Shown here: one piece after another, positions 33,669 to 46,121 of the stretch
Layout of the letters: every line of letters starts with the position of its first letter
Position numbering within the stretch: position 1 is the stretch's first letter
Origin: Lunularia cruciata
Lineage: Eukaryota > Streptophyta > Marchantiopsida > Lunulariales > Lunulariaceae
Assembly: GCA_948567375.1 (NCBI GenBank)
Contig: OX419761.1
Location: 47,716,243 to 47,780,242 of the forward strand
Direction of reading: 5' to 3'
Length of the DNA stretch: 64,000 bases
Notes under the pieces: generated by a model
Database searches by the model: none
What the model saw: the letters and a program-made list of their open reading frames with translations, nothing else
Told to the model about the DNA's origin: nothing
Program-made: the position numbers and the translations under genes

Positions 33669-36600
33669 CTAGAGATGTTTGGATATGAAATGGATACCTC
33701 TCCATATTGGTCTTCCGTAACTCCAAACCGACTACTATAGCCTTCCCCAACATAAGGAGATGCGCACCAAAGTCTAACAAGACTCTCTACGGTGTATAGA
33801 CCTTCCTTGAAGGTCCCACCAAATGGAAAAACCCCTTTGGTTATTCAATAGGACAACACTAGGTGTGAACCGTGCTCCTCAAAGACCAGTCTAGTTGGCA
33901 ACTCCTCTAGTCTAGCCGTTGCTACCTACCATAAACCACTGGTCGCTGAACAGATCCCATGCTCCTCAACCAAGTCAGTTCCACTACCAACCACCTCTGC
34001 TCTAGTAGTAGGAAACGCACCATCCCTACTCTCACAAAGCATGGCAGCCAACTAGAACACTAGGGCTGGGTCAACTCCCAATGTAAACATGTCACTGGCT
34101 AAAAACAAAGGGCACCACATAATCAGCTAAGCCACTCTCAACATCGTGCTAGACTTAGTCCGTGTAGTAGCAAGTGGCTGACTAGTAGGTAGTCTATCAT
34201 GCACTCCATCACCACCTACCACACCTACACTAAGACATCTAGGAGCCATGGATGTTGTTTGCAATGCCTTAGATAGTATGAAAGACTGGAGAAGTCTGAC
34301 CTATCTCCCAACCTCTCCTCTCTATGGGTCCAACTCCACTGATGCTCCTCTAGGCTTTGGAGCACATACTGCACTCCTAATCACTTCTGCAGATGCATCT
34401 ACCTATGTTGCTCTGCACATGAAGTCCAAAGCATCTTTATCACCAGCATATGAGGTGGAATCCTTAGCACCCCAATCTGGTCTCCTCTGAGCAATGGCCA
34501 TACTAGCCAATCTCTGCTCCAACTGCTCAATCTGAGTAGCCATAGCTGTATCAGAAGTAAGGGAAGGTACTGCACATCTACTAGGTATAGATACTCTACC
34601 ACCACCTCAACCACCTCGTCCTCCATGAATTGGAGCTCTTGTACTACCTACCATAACACCTACCACTCTGTAACTTTGGGTGTAGGTCAAAACATCGATC
34701 ACTAGTATGACCAAATCTATGGTAGTGCTCACATTGCCTCTATGTTGGCTGTGATGCACTAGAGGTATTAGGTCCGCTGCCCTGAATACACTCTCTCATA
34801 TGGTGAGGTCCACCATAAGTCCAACAAGCAACACTACCACTCATTGGCTGATGCTGACCCAAAAATGAAGGTAAGGGTCTAACTACAATAGGACCTCCAC
34901 TCACTCCATAGGATCTGGGCTGTCACCCTGTCCTTGAAAACCAATTGGGCGTGGTGCACTCTATTGCACTCTAGAAGAAGTCACAACTGTGGATGAGGTC
35001 TCCCTACCAAATCCAGATGTCACCACCCTCTCCTCCACCATGTTGAGCTCAATACGCTCAGCCAAACCAAAGACCACTGCCAAAGTCCGCAGTCCGCACT
35101 CCCTGGTAGTTCTACCTCAAACATTGGAAGAACTCCACCATGGGATTAAACCCCGGTTCCACACCACCTCTTGCAACGGTACCTCCACTCGTGGTAGCAC
35201 TATCTCCAACTAGTGCATCTCCACTAGCTCCACTAACACTACTCGAGCTAGAACTCATGGGTACAGCCGATCTACTCTTGGCAACCTAGCTTGAAGTGAT
35301 AGAGACATAGTTTGGAGACCAATACTAACTCCATAACTCAATCTCCTCCAAATAGGCTCTCCTGAACTCATGGTAGTCATCTATCGATGGACCCTCCAAG
35401 TGCTGAAACAACTCCTTCCATGCCATGAAGGGTGTAAACAATATCAGGTTCCGCATATGTTGCAGATCACACCAACTACCAAACTCATGAATAAAGTCAT
35501 CTAACTCAATGGTACACATTGTACCAAAATAATACCTAGGGCCTTTGGAGACCCCATAAATCTTGTCCATGTCCCACAACAATAGTGCAGACATGCCAAG
35601 TGCCCTCTCAATTGAATCAGCTCCTGTGTCAAACTCCAACTCAAAGTCAATCTCCTCTCTCATTGGGACCTGAGATACAGGTTGATATAGACCGCCACTC
35701 CGAGTAAACCCACTACGTACTAAAGGGCTATCTCCTCTAGAATCTCCAAAGAACTCCGTTGTGACAAAGTAACCGCAACCGCAATCACAAACTGCAACAA
35801 CAAGTACCCCACCAAGTGCCAACACCAACCAAGCATCACCAAGTGCCAACACCAACCCCAATCAAGCACCACCAAGTGCCAACACCAACCAAGCACCACT
35901 AAGTGCTAAAACTAATAGAACATGACCCACTAATGTAACTCTAATTGAGACAACTACACTAGGAGCAAGGGCGACCTATAACTTGCCCTCAAAACATGCA
36001 TTCTCACAATCTGCAAGTCATCACTTCCTACCTCACCAGAGAGAAACAAAGGTAGTTTGACTCTAGTCTCACTCCAGCCTCACTACCAAGAGCATACTAG
36101 AGCACCAACGCTCAAAATTCAAGGCACCTCATACAAAAAAAATGCACAAATAAGAAGTAGAGAATGGAGGGGGTCCAATCACAAGAATGCTAGACAAAAA
36201 CCCTCCATCTCATAAATCAATACGACACTCACTTTGCCACCATTTAGCATTTGACATAATTGGAGTACCTATCTACTTCTTGAGCTATGAGGATCACTAA
36301 GGATCGGATCAAAGTTCTTCTCGCCAAAATCTAACATAACTCCTTCACAAAATCTGAAGTAAAATCTGACTGACGTAAATCTAACATAAATCCCTAAAAA
36401 TGGCTGACCGCTAAATCCTCCGCTTACACTTCACTCAAGCCAAATTGGAAAAATAGGCTTCATCCAATCTTTTATTCACAAGGATCTGCTCCTAGCTCCA
36501 CCTTCAATTTTAGTTTCTGAGCTCAACTTGTAACAAATTGGTCTTGAGCTCAAAATCACAACTACCGTTTGAAAATTACTTCTCCTTGGTTCCAAATTTT

Positions 36601-36734
36601 GCCAATGCTTCCATACACACTCTCTCTTAGGGAAATCTAAACTACTTGATCAAGACACCATGATCCACCGAGCTTGGAGATACCACCAACACTCGCAATT
36701 CTTCCATCCAATTTCCCCTGACTCACTTTTTTGA
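33669..36734 (-). pseudogene. B1 protease start, gag and leader
   Basis: Protease remnant LDFGAHLLMLGKAIVVGLEL (33669-33800; DFG where DSG is expected). Gag lies upstream in element sense: a nucleocapsid part near 34680-34850 homologous to the double CCHC region of B4, and an N-terminal frame (35325-35861) containing FELEFDTGADSIERALGM, FGTMCTIELDDFIHEFGSW and FTPFMAWKELFQHLEGPS. From 35870 to 36734 is the untranslated leader. Stops between blocks make Gag inactive. Confidence 0.75.
35805..35910. repeat. Short tandem repeats in the B1 gag leader
   Basis: Units built around CACCAAGTGCCAACACCAA recur three times with spacing of about 30-40 bp. B4 carries a related tract (TTGGCACTTGGTGG units near 50790-50840), so the repeat belongs to family B and varies between copies. 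Confidence 0.75.
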
Positions 36735-37182
36735 TGTAATCAGATTGTTTACAACTCAAATCAATTGAACTCAAATCAATACTTGATCTGATCCTCAACA
36801 ACTTGCCAACAATAAAGCACTAATTACAATCAAGCCACACCCACTCTAGCTAAGAGACTCCAGGTGATACTCACCGGCTTTTTATCCACTCTAGATAGGA
36901 ACTCAAAGGCTCAACATCAGAGAAGTGAGCTCTCTCGAGCTGCACTTCCAGGGTATATTCCTGATTTTGACCCAGGTCTCATCCCAACGGTCCTGTTGAC
37001 AGCACACCCAATGGTGCGGATGGTGCAAATGACGGTGGGCCCAACCATGAAGTTAGTACACTAAACACAAAATCTGACCGCCAGAAAGTAGTCTATGAGT
37101 AATTGCCAAAATGCCTCTAACTATTATCATTGGAAATCTAGTGTCCAAGCAATCTAGATAAGACACTACAAATAGCATGACA
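36735..37182 (-). repeat. 5' LTR of B1 (core type only)
   Basis: TGTAATCAGATTG...GCATGACA, 448 bp. It matches the core of the 3' LTR and the 5' LTR of B4 (49114-49566). It has no bracketing ~105-bp repeats; the flanks go straight to copia sequence on the right and to the element's leader on the left. Confidence 0.8.
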
Positions 37183-37721
37183 CCATTGATCCCGTTTTTA
37201 ACCATAGAATATTTGGTACCAATTGATACACCCACCTCACAAAGTTCCACAAGTGAGGGCCATTCTCATAGATTTTTGTAGGGTACATTCTTTAGTCCCT
37301 TAGCCTTCCTATAAGATCTATCCCATAGGTCCCATAGCCATGCATATAGTCCCACAAGTCTCAAAACCCTTCTTTCAAGTCCCATAGTAGAATCTTGTAA
37401 TGCCCATAGGACACATTTATCCCAAACTTCACGTGCATGTGATTTCTTTTTAGAACTTCATTTTCCATAATCTTTGTGTCTATGGAAAGCCCTTGAGGAG
37501 ACGCTTCAAACAAGACAAGGAATGCTTTGTTTGCATGTGTATTTGCAAAGAAATCAGTCTCAATTCACATTACCTTTCTGTGCACTTCTACAAATGAAAT
37601 CCTATGGTTGAAAATTTATCATGTATTTACACTTCTACACTCTTGTAGAAGATTTGTCCCATATTGACTCTTAACATTCATATAGATCATTCTTGTAATT
37701 AACCAAAATCCACACTTAACA
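37183..37721 (-). repeat. Copia C 3' LTR, right part
   Basis: Continues the LTR broken at 22193 and aligns with about 42330-42827. It ends CACTTAACA, followed by ATCTCCCACTTGG, which on the minus strand is the element's polypurine tract. Confidence 0.85.
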
Positions 37722-37849
37722 ATCTCCCACTTGGAGTCTGACATTACTTGTCACTCTAATCAATTAACTTTGAAATCTAACTATAACTATGCAGTGCTCA
37801 AGTTTTTCAATTATGACTACCTTGGTCAACATATTTATGAGATTGCTTA

Positions 37850-38480
37850 CTCTAAAAATCTTTACCAAAGTAAGTACTCCATCATCTATGAAATTATATG
37901 AAAAAATGATACCTCAATTGAGTATGCTTTGTCTTGGTATGAAACACAAGATTTTCTACAAGATTGATAGCACTCTGGCTATCACTACAGAATATAATGT
38001 CATCTTGTTTCTTGCTTAGCTCTACCATAAAATGTTTCAACTAGTCATCTCCTTGCTAGCCTTGGAGATTGCCATGTTCTCAACTTCTGTGGTAGAAAGA
38101 GCAACACTCTTCTACAATAAAGACATCAAACTAATAAAAATACAACCCAAGATAAACACATACCATGTAGTACTCTTTTAATTTTCAGAGTCTCCTCCTA
38201 AAATTTTTCATTAATGAAGCTCTCAAAAATAGCATATATTTGCTTGAAACAAAATGCCTTATCATAGGTACCTTTCAAGTAGAGTAAAAATTATTTTGTT
38301 GCTTCCCAATGCTCTCTTCTTGGATGAATCTGCTTACAACTCCCACTACATGAGCAATGTCTAGCCTAATGCATACCATTTATATACATCAAACTGCCAA
38401 TCGATGATGCACAAGATACTCTGCTCATGTATTCTCTATATGTATCAATTCTTGGTGATTGCTCCTTGGATAGTTTGACA
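37850..38480 (-). pseudogene. RNase H and RT end of copia C
   Basis: Minus strand reads VALSTTEVENMAISKASKEM, then IIFCSDSQSAINLVEN and VFHTKTKHTQLRYHF. These correspond to the VALSTTEAEY and DSQSAI..A.NPVFH.RTKHI signatures of Ty1/copia RNase H. At 38300-38480 the preceding linker (KLSKEQSP, then MSRVSC near 38410) is visible. Stops interrupt it. Confidence 0.82.
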
Positions 38481-38489
38481 GTGACTTCT

Positions 38490-38946
38490 TGTAACATCCC
38501 AAGACAAAAACACACAAGATTGGAACTCCCAAAAAACTCTGATGCCCCAAAGGAGCACTCTATCTTTATTATATAGCAAAGAGGACCCCTTTCAAGGGAG
38601 CTACATCTTTAGATTGGTTATATTTCAACCCTCATTCTATTTGGTTGGTCAAACAAATTTGACCAAAAGAAATCCTTTAGGAATCTTGTTGTAGGAAGCT
38701 CAAAATAACATGGAAGAGGTATCATTGGAAAAATATCAATGAGAAAAAAATGGAGAAGAAGGTTTCATCTTTCCTTTTATCTCCAAGGGGGGATAAGATT
38801 ATATTTTTTGAGTCCTAATTCTTTTGTTTAGGCTTCCAAAATTAGCTCCAAAATTTTTGGTATATTTTTTACCTTAATCCCTTCAGTGGAAGTCTTCTTT
38901 TGGTGACTCTTCTATATAATCTACTTGGACCATCATGTATATAACA
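38490..38946. mobile_element. Probable solo LTR inserted in copia C
   Basis: A 457-bp segment bounded by TGTAACATCCC and ATATAACA interrupts the copia coding region between RT and the KLSKEQSP linker. TG...CA ends and the TGTAACATCC start are typical of plant gypsy LTRs. No internal region accompanies it, so it is probably a solo LTR left by LTR-LTR recombination. The flanking five bases (CTTCT and TCTCT) are similar but not identical, so the boundaries could be off by a base or two. Confidence 0.55.
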
Positions 38947-39059
38947 TCTCTAAAGATATTACTAAGCCAATTTCACTTGTAGCTGATTTGTTTAGCAACT
39001 ATTATTACACTTTCCAAGGGAATCATTTGAATTATGGCATTCTATAGACCAAAATTTTT

Positions 39060-39700
39060 AGTCAACTTCTTGATGTAGTTCTGTTGGGCCAACTTCAAAT
39101 TACTTGCAAATTTGTCTCTGGTAATAATCATTCCAAGTATATGTTATGGACCTAAATCTTTCATTTCAAATACATTATACAATTGGTGCTTTAGCTTGTT
39201 GATTTCCCTCATGTTGGACCCAACAACCAACATATCATAAACATAAAGTAACAAGATGATGTATGAATCAATAAATGATGTATTATAGTAGAAATTATCC
39301 ATTTTGCATTTCCTATAATCATTGTTGGCTATAAAACTATCAAATTTCAAGTACCACCATCAAGGAGCCTATTTCAACCATAGAGACTCTCTTTCAACTT
39401 GTAGACCATGTTCTCTATATTAGTGACTTGAAAATCTTGAGGTTGTGCCATATAGACATTCTCCTCAAGATCTTTATATAGAAACATTGTTTTTACATCT
39501 AGTTGCTCTAGATGAAAATCCTCTACAGTCATAAAATCCAAGACCAATCTGATGGTAGTTATGTTAACTATAGGAGAGAAAATCTCATTATAGTACTTTT
39601 GGTTTGTTGAAAGCCCTTTGCCACAAGTTTGGCCTTGTACCACTTACTTCTATCATGTTCTTCTTTGACTTTGTACACCCATTTTTTTTTGCAATGCCTT
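39060..39700 (-). pseudogene. Reverse transcriptase of copia C
   Basis: Blocks in element order: NEIFSPIVNITTIRLVLDF, FHLEQLDVKTMFLYKDLEEN and VYMAQPQDFQV (39374-39643). Then, in another frame, LLLYVYDMLVVGSN with KHQLYNVFEMKDLGP (39144-39350). The catalytic YVDDM box reads YVYDM, so the first Asp is lost. These motifs define Ty1/copia RT. Confidence 0.9.
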
Positions 39701-40011
39701 CTTTCCTTCTAGCAGCTTGGTCAATGACAAAGTCTCATTCTTTTCTAAGGAAGATATCTCTTCCTTCATTGCAATGAGTCCTCCTTTTGCATTGTCTCCA
39801 AGTAGCTCTTAGGTTCACCATTTTCTATCATGAGTAAGGAATACTTGGATGGGGAAATATTCTCTATTGGTTCCTACAATCTAGTAAATGTCCTTAAATT
39901 ATTTGTAGGCATGATTGGATCTTGTCTGATCTCTCTAGTTTCTACCAAACTACCATTTCCTACATCATTATTTGAAATGTCTTCCAACACTACTTCTTCT
40001 CAATGTTTTGT

Positions 40012-41020
40012 TTATTCCTCTATAACCTTTGAACCTGATCCAAGCTTATCTTTGTACATAGCATTCTCATGGAAAATGACATCTCTACTTCTGAGTACTT
40101 TTCTATCATCTTCATCCCAAAGACAATAACTCATATCATCTAATCCATATCCAATGAAAAAATGCCTTCTTGATTTTGAATCAAGCTTGTCCCTATCACT
40201 ATCTTGAATCCTTGTATATGAGACACAATCAAAGGTTCTCAAGTGCAAAAGATTTATCTTCTTTCTTGACCATTCCTCCTCAAGGATCTTGAATCCCAAA
40301 GGGATTAAGGGTCCTCAATTTATGAGGTATGTAGTTTTGTTGATACATTTGCCCAAAATGTTTTTGGCAACCCTTATTGTAATCTCATGCATCTAGCTCT
40401 CTCCTTGAGACTTCTATTCAAGCATTCAACTACACCATTTTTTTGTGGTGTCTCATGTATAGTTTTGATCATTTTGATCCCATTCTCTACACAATACTCT
40501 CTTAACTCATTTCTACTATACTCTCCACCATTATCAAATTTCAAGCACTTGATTTCAAACCTGATTGGTTTTCAACCTCAACTTTCCATTGCTTGAAAAC
40601 ACTAAATACATCTGATTTAATTTTTAGAAAATAAACCCATACCTTTTTGGTAGCATCATCTATGAAGGTGATATAATAGCAAGATCCTCCAAGAGACTCA
40701 ACTGAAGTTGGACCATACACATTTGCATATATCAACTTTAGCTTTCTTGCTCTTGGTGCTCTTGTAGCTTAGTATAGGTAACTTGCTTTTGTTTTCCCAA
40801 GATACATGGTTCACAAAAGCCAAGTTGAACAATATTCAACTTTGGGATCATTAGAAACAAACTTCTTCGTACCTTTCTCACTCATGTGACCAAGTCTTTG
40901 GTACCATAAGATCAAAGGATAGCTTGCATTTGTGACTGTCATCAGATGGTCTGATTTTCCCATAATATATAGGGTTCTAACCTTTTGTCCTTGTGAAAAA
41001 CTCCTTGGGTAACCTTTCAT
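40012..41020 (-). pseudogene. Integrase of copia C
   Basis: The pre-integrase zinc region reads YPLILWYQRLGHMSEKGTKK (HxxxH part). Core blocks follow: YANVYGPTSVESLGGSCYYI with the first Asp region (FIDDATKKVWVYFLK), and a C-terminal piece HLRTFDCVSYTRIQDSDRDK with RRHFFIGYGLDDMSYCLWD. The order integrase before RT is the copia hallmark. Confidence 0.88.
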
Positions 41021-41029
41021 TGCACACTT

Positions 41030-42047
41030 TCAATGTATATTGAGTATCCTTACTCATCTAGCTTACCTATAACAATCAAATTCCACTTTATTCCAATGAC
41101 ATATTTGACATTTGTCAATGGTCATTGTGACCCTTGAGAGGTCTTTCTTTAGATTCACATTCACATAGACTCATATTCACACACTTTTTCTACAAACAAG
41201 GGCTTATTGTCATTAAGGTGAACCTTTCTAAGGTTTCTTGCAAAAAAGTTGTGCACCAACTCTTTACATGGCATAAAGTGAAATGATGTACCAAAATATA
41301 CAACCCAAGATTCTACAAGACACTAAATATAACAAACAAGTGTATCTTCTTGTTTTGTTGCAATGGTCATAGAGTTCTCATCCTTCTTGGACTTTTACAT
41401 TGCTTCTTGAAGTGACCACACTTATTTCAATTCCAACACAATTTTTTGCATACTCCTTGTGCCTTGTTGACTCACTTCTCTTCCTTGACTTGGATCTACC
41501 ATTTCTTTGACTTTAATCTTCATAAGGTTTTCTGCCTCTACTCTTAGCAAATAACACCAAACTTGATTTTGAAGAATTATGTTTGTAGATATCTTAATTA
41601 AGAATCAAGTTTCATATACTCTCAAACTTGAGATCACTTGATCTTGAGAAACTATTTACTATTATGATGATTGCTCCCCATCTATGAGGTAATGATGACA
41701 ATATTAGCAATGCTTGAACTTCATCATCAATATATGTTTGATAATGCCCTAATCAACCCAAGAGCGGTCTTATCATGGACAATGTATACAACATTTCTTG
41801 CCAACATCAATCTGACCACACTAAGGCTTGTTGATGTAAAAGCTCCCACTAAATTTCTTCCAATTTTTGGTTTTTTTTTTGCTTCAAGAAGTATTGCAAC
41901 TTCTTTTGATACAAATAGTCTTTAATCTACATCTTCCAAAATCCAAAATCCTTGACATTGAACTTGACATTGAACTTGTCAATTTTGACTTTCCTATCTT
42001 TTGCCATCATTTTTCTCTCTCTCTAAAACCAATGCTCTCATTCTACT
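41030..42047 (-). pseudogene. Gag region of copia C and degraded primer site
   Basis: A nucleocapsid knuckle remnant near 41400-41460 reads CWN(stop)NKCGHFKK, an eroded CX2CX4HX4C. Nothing else in Gag is well preserved. Next to the 5' LTR the plus strand reads GCTCTCATTCTACT, a damaged version of GCTCTGATACCA, the tRNA-Met end. Confidence 0.6.
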
Positions 42048-42827
42048 TGTTGGGAGAAATGAAATTGGATTGAGAAAACAATAGGAATACAAGGCTGGCT
42101 ATTCTATAGAGCAAAATTTATTCATCAATGTGGTCAAGAAAAGCATGCATAGAAATTACACTAAATTTCATGTGGTTTGGCCAACATTTACCTCTGTTCA
42201 CAATTGCACATGATTTTTATTCTCTTAAATTTTTTATCAAGAATTGTCAAATTATAGTTGTCAAAGTCATGTTGATGTTCACTATATATACAATTGCACT
42301 TGGAGTCCCTTATCTAGTTTTGGAACATGTGGTGCCAATTGATCTTGCATATAACCTTAGAATGTTTGTTACCAATTGATACATATCACCTCTGAAAGTC
42401 CTACAAGTAGGAGCCATTCCCACAGGTCCTACAACTATACTCATAGTCTTACAAGTCCCTAATCCCTTCTTGTATCTCCCGTGGTAGAATCCTACAACAT
42501 TTGCAAGACACATTTTGTCCCAAAATTCAGGTAGACACTTTGTAATTTCTTTTCTAAAGTTTTTTTTTCCATGATCTTGGTGTCTATGGAAAGCCTTTGC
42601 AAAGAATCTTCTGATATAATATGGCATGTCTCATTTGCATGTGTGTTCACAATAGAAATCAATCCCAATGCGAATTGCCTTTCTATGCACTTCCGTAAAT
42701 GAAATCTTGTTGTTGAAGGTCTATCCCTATCTTACACTTCTACACTCCTATACAACCTTTGTCCCACATTGAATCTTCAACCTTCCCATAGAGAATTCTT
42801 GTAATCAATCAAGCTCCACACTTAAAA
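42048..42827 (-). repeat. 5' LTR of copia C
   Basis: TGTTGGGAG...CACTTAAAA, 780 bp, uninterrupted. It shows what the other LTR looked like before B1 inserted. GGTAT follows at 42828-42832. Confidence 0.87.
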
Positions 42828-42832
42828 GGTAT

Positions 42833-43687
42833 GACAAGGGGTGCAAATATCCAAAAAGTAGGTGCAAATATAATTTCCTTATTGTTGTCATGAACAAATT
42901 TCTAATAATTTAGATATATAGAAGAAGTTCTAGAATAGCATAATTAGACAAGATGTCTCTAAATTTAACATACAAATTATACAATACTTTTCACCTATCT
43001 TGAAAACATGAGATGTTTGATGCTAATTTAAAATTTTCTATTATCTTTTAAGTTCCATAAGTAGAAGAATTATTTTCTACTTATACTTCTAAATTTTTTT
43101 GATATCCTTACTTTAAGTATATTGATATCTAAGTTGATTTCAAACCCAAGAATGGAAGGTAGAAACAAACCAAATAAAATCCACTAAAGAGAAAATTATA
43201 CAAAGCAAAAAAAGGAAAATGTAAGAAAGAAAAATACACAAGGCTCTAAAAGAGTGCAAAGCTCCAAATACTAAGCAAGATAGACAAACCATACTAGATA
43301 AGCTTCTAGACAAGGTAAACTCTGAAGTATATAATAAATATCCTCTAAGTGCATTCAGTGGGAGTGTACTACATTGAGTTACTATGCTTTCTAGGACTTC
43401 ATGGTTATATTCAGATCACAACGTGCACTATAGAAGTTAAGAGAATCATATAGCAACATATAGCAAATAGTTTTACAATGAGTAAGCATTCCACTTCAAG
43501 ACAACTAGCTTGAGAGTGCGTTGGAGAGAAATTGAAGGCTTGGGAGTGATTCAAGGGAGTGGCAACTTCTCATTAAAACGCTTCCATCATAACTAGTTTA
43601 ACTCTTTCAAATCAATGGAGGAGGACAAGAGTAGTAGGTTTTATAGTAAAAAATTTCTTTTCCTACAAGAATTACTTGAGTGTCAAT
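42833..43687. other. AT-rich spacer without a gene
   Basis: Host DNA between copia C and B2. It is very AT-rich, with no protein-like frame or repeat that I recognise. Confidence 0.6.
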
Positions 43688-44334
43688 TGTTGTGAATATA
43701 TATTGCTACACAACATACATCATTATCTACATCATACACTATATAAGCACATTCCACAAATAAGTCATGCATGAACTCTAAAACAACAATAATCAGTTCT
43801 CTCTTCCACTCAAATCCCACTCAAATCAGATTTATACTTGATCTTTCAATCAACAATGTGTTAACAATCAAGCACTAATTATAGTCAACTCACACCCACT
43901 CTAGCTAAGAGACTCCCAAAAATGCTCACCAACCTCTATCCACCATAGCCAAGAACTCAAAGGCTCAACATCAAAGAAGTGAGCTCTCTAGCGATACACT
44001 TCAAAATTATAACCCTTTGCTTGACCTATGTCACCAACCCTAATGATGCCATTGATGGCACATTTGATGATGCAAATGGTACACATGATGATAGGTCCCA
44101 CCATGTGATCAATAACCCTAACATGAAATATGGCTACCATCAAGTAGTCCATGAGCAATTACTAAAATAACTATGATTGCCAACACAACCATTCCAAATG
44201 TCTAAGCAAACTAGCTTTGGTGCTACAAAAATCATTCATATATACATTGCTACACAACATATATCACTATCAATATCATACACTATAGAAGCACACCTCA
44301 CACATAAGTCATACATGAACTCTAAAGTATCACA
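43688..44334 (-). repeat. 3' LTR of B2, with bracketing direct repeats
   Basis: Same layout as in B1 and B5: outer repeat 43688-43788, core, inner repeat about 44231-44334, then a polypurine tract (plus-strand ATTGCCCTCCTAAT). The repeats share ATATTGCTACACAACATA or its close variant. Confidence 0.75.
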
Positions 44335-44504
44335 ATTGCCCTCCTAATTGGTGATTAGGTCCCTTTAACTCCAAATAGCCATCTATTCTAAGTATGTGAT
44401 ATGCCCCATAGTGGGCAAAGATCAAGAGGCCGAGTGCTAGCAAGCCTCATTATTAGTAGCATGTTTGCAATCTATACCACATAAAGGGTGAACTAGCTTT
44501 AGTT

Positions 44505-45920
44505 CAAGTACATCTAGGGTATAACTACTATCCTTGAGAAACCACCTTGAGGGGAGGAGTCAAACATGCCATATGCCATCCTCTCAAAAAACTATTGCAC
44601 ACCAACATAGTAGCAGCTTCACCAAAAGAACCACATAATATACACTACAAGGTTACACATACAAGTGCTAAGCTTGGGTCCATAGTGCAATCAATATTTA
44701 GGAGGTGGCATGGTGCACAATTTCATACATGATCCTTCCAAACAATACCATCAGGTCCTTCCAACACAAGGACTCTAGAAGGAAAAACCTTGTACACTCT
44801 CAAGATAGTGCGGTGTGTAGTAACATCAAGTGTATTGGTACAATCTCCAATAGATATACATAGTCACCTAGATGAAAGTGACATATCAAAGGTCTATAAC
44901 CTCCTCCTCAAATAATAGCATACCCTAAAATATCCTTATGTTAAGGAATTGCTAAGTTTGCAAATGCCATTGGTATCACTCTCTGAAAGATCTCTATCTT
45001 ATTGAAAATATGCACTCACTCATACTTCTAGATAATCCAAGTCCAAAACTTCAATAACATCACAAAAAATTGCTATAGGTAAATTTGGATCTTGTCCATA
45101 GAGTAGAAAGTAAGGAGATAAGGATTCTAAGGAGGCTTGTTGGCTGAACAAATAGCCCATGGCCAACCAAGGAAATTGGAGATCCCAATCTCCCAAGTGG
45201 CCTCTCTACAAACTATACTTATGCAATCCTTTGTTCATTGTCTGGACCACTCTCTTTGCTATGCTATCTGCCTTATGGTGATCTTGGGATGTAGTATGAT
45301 GATCAATCAAGGGCTTGTCACACAAGACTTGAAACTCTCCCAAGAATTTTGCATCTTGATCAATCAAAACTTTAATGATAACCCAATCCTATGATAGGTA
45401 ATGGGTGTATATATGACATAGGAGCATTAAATGATGCTCTAATTTGGTCACAAACCACATGTTTGGCAAAAAACTTTTGTTCTTTGGTCTGCATACCATG
45501 CCACCAATAATGACTATCGAGTAAGCTATATGTATACTTTACCCCAAAATGTCCTAGCTCCTCATGAGCATGATGTACCAACTATGGTTTTTGAGATAGA
45601 AGTGGTACTGCTCATACTCTACCATCCTCCCATATACAAAGAAGGTCTATGCACTCAAATCTAAACCACTTGGTTTGTTGAAAGACACTATCTCTCTCCT
45701 TGGCACCCATTATGCCACCCACAACAACAATGTAAAGATAATCCAAGACATTATCACTAACACATTATAATGAATGTCTTATTGACCTATACCAATATCT
45801 CCACCTTTGGATCTATGACCTCAACAACTCCTCCTATATGTGTTGAGAGAAATACCACCAAGGCCTTAGAAAAAATATAGATAGAAAGGTAAATACATGC
45901 CAACTTGACACCATCTCCTC
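44505..45920 (-). pseudogene. Integrase and PHD-like C-terminus of B2
   Basis: Integrase zinc region: MVHHAHEELGHFGVKYTYSL, LLDSHYWWHGMQTKEQKFF and VVCDQIRASFNAPMSYIHPL. The C-terminal module reads CILCGSFG, ATMLVCNSF, GWHMACLTPPLKVVSQG, then TAG at 44528-44530, the same place as in B1 and B5. Many other stops are present. Confidence 0.72.
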
Positions 45921-46121
45921 CTTTGTCTCACCATGCCAATGTGCTATGGTCTAATCTTGCTGATTGGAATGGGTTTCTACTCAACCTATCTACATCATGG
46001 TTCACCACTCCAGGTTTTTGAATAACCATGAAATCATACACTTGTAAAATCAAAGCTTCCTTGAAAGCTTGTTGGACTCCTTCAACCAATGTAATACTTG
46101 CCTTTACGTCTGATACAATCA

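Larger units (their letters stand above)
22194..37182 (-). mobile_element. Family-B Ty3/gypsy retrotransposon, copy B1 (full length, hosts A2)
   Basis: Second gypsy family, minus strand, about 9.3 kb once A2 (28014-33663) is removed. Order in element sense: core-type 5' LTR (36735-37182), long leader, gag with two CCHC-like knuckles, protease, a long unrecognised segment, RT, RNase H, integrase with a PHD-finger-like C-terminus, polypurine tract TAGGGGGGCAAT, 3' LTR (22194-22846). It sits inside the copia 3' LTR: the flanks 22193 and 37183 join into sequence matching the intact copia LTR near 42330. The target duplication is not clean. Family B recurs as B2-B5 in this window. Confidence 0.88.
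21884..42827 (-). mobile_element. Ty1/copia retrotransposon C, interrupted by gypsy B1 and a solo LTR
   Basis: Outer element of a three-level nest, oriented on the minus strand. Its LTRs run TGTTAGGAG...CACTTAACA and are flanked by GGTAT (21879-21883 and 42828-42832), a clean target duplication. Removing B1 and the solo LTR leaves about 5.5 kb. Order in element sense: 5' LTR, degraded tRNA-Met primer site, Gag, integrase, RT, RNase H, polypurine tract, 3' LTR. Integrase before RT defines Ty1/copia. Stops and frame changes are abundant, so it is an old, dead copy, as its deep nesting implies. Confidence 0.88.
43688..46103 (-). mobile_element. Family-B gypsy fragment, copy B2 (3' half)
   Basis: Minus-strand 3' half of a B element: LTR, polypurine tract, PHD-like end, integrase and RNase H. 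It stops abruptly in RNase H near 46103. It is more diverged than B1 or B5, so older. The neighbouring B3 is in the opposite orientation and carries the missing 5' half, which suggests the two were once one element. Confidence 0.8.
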
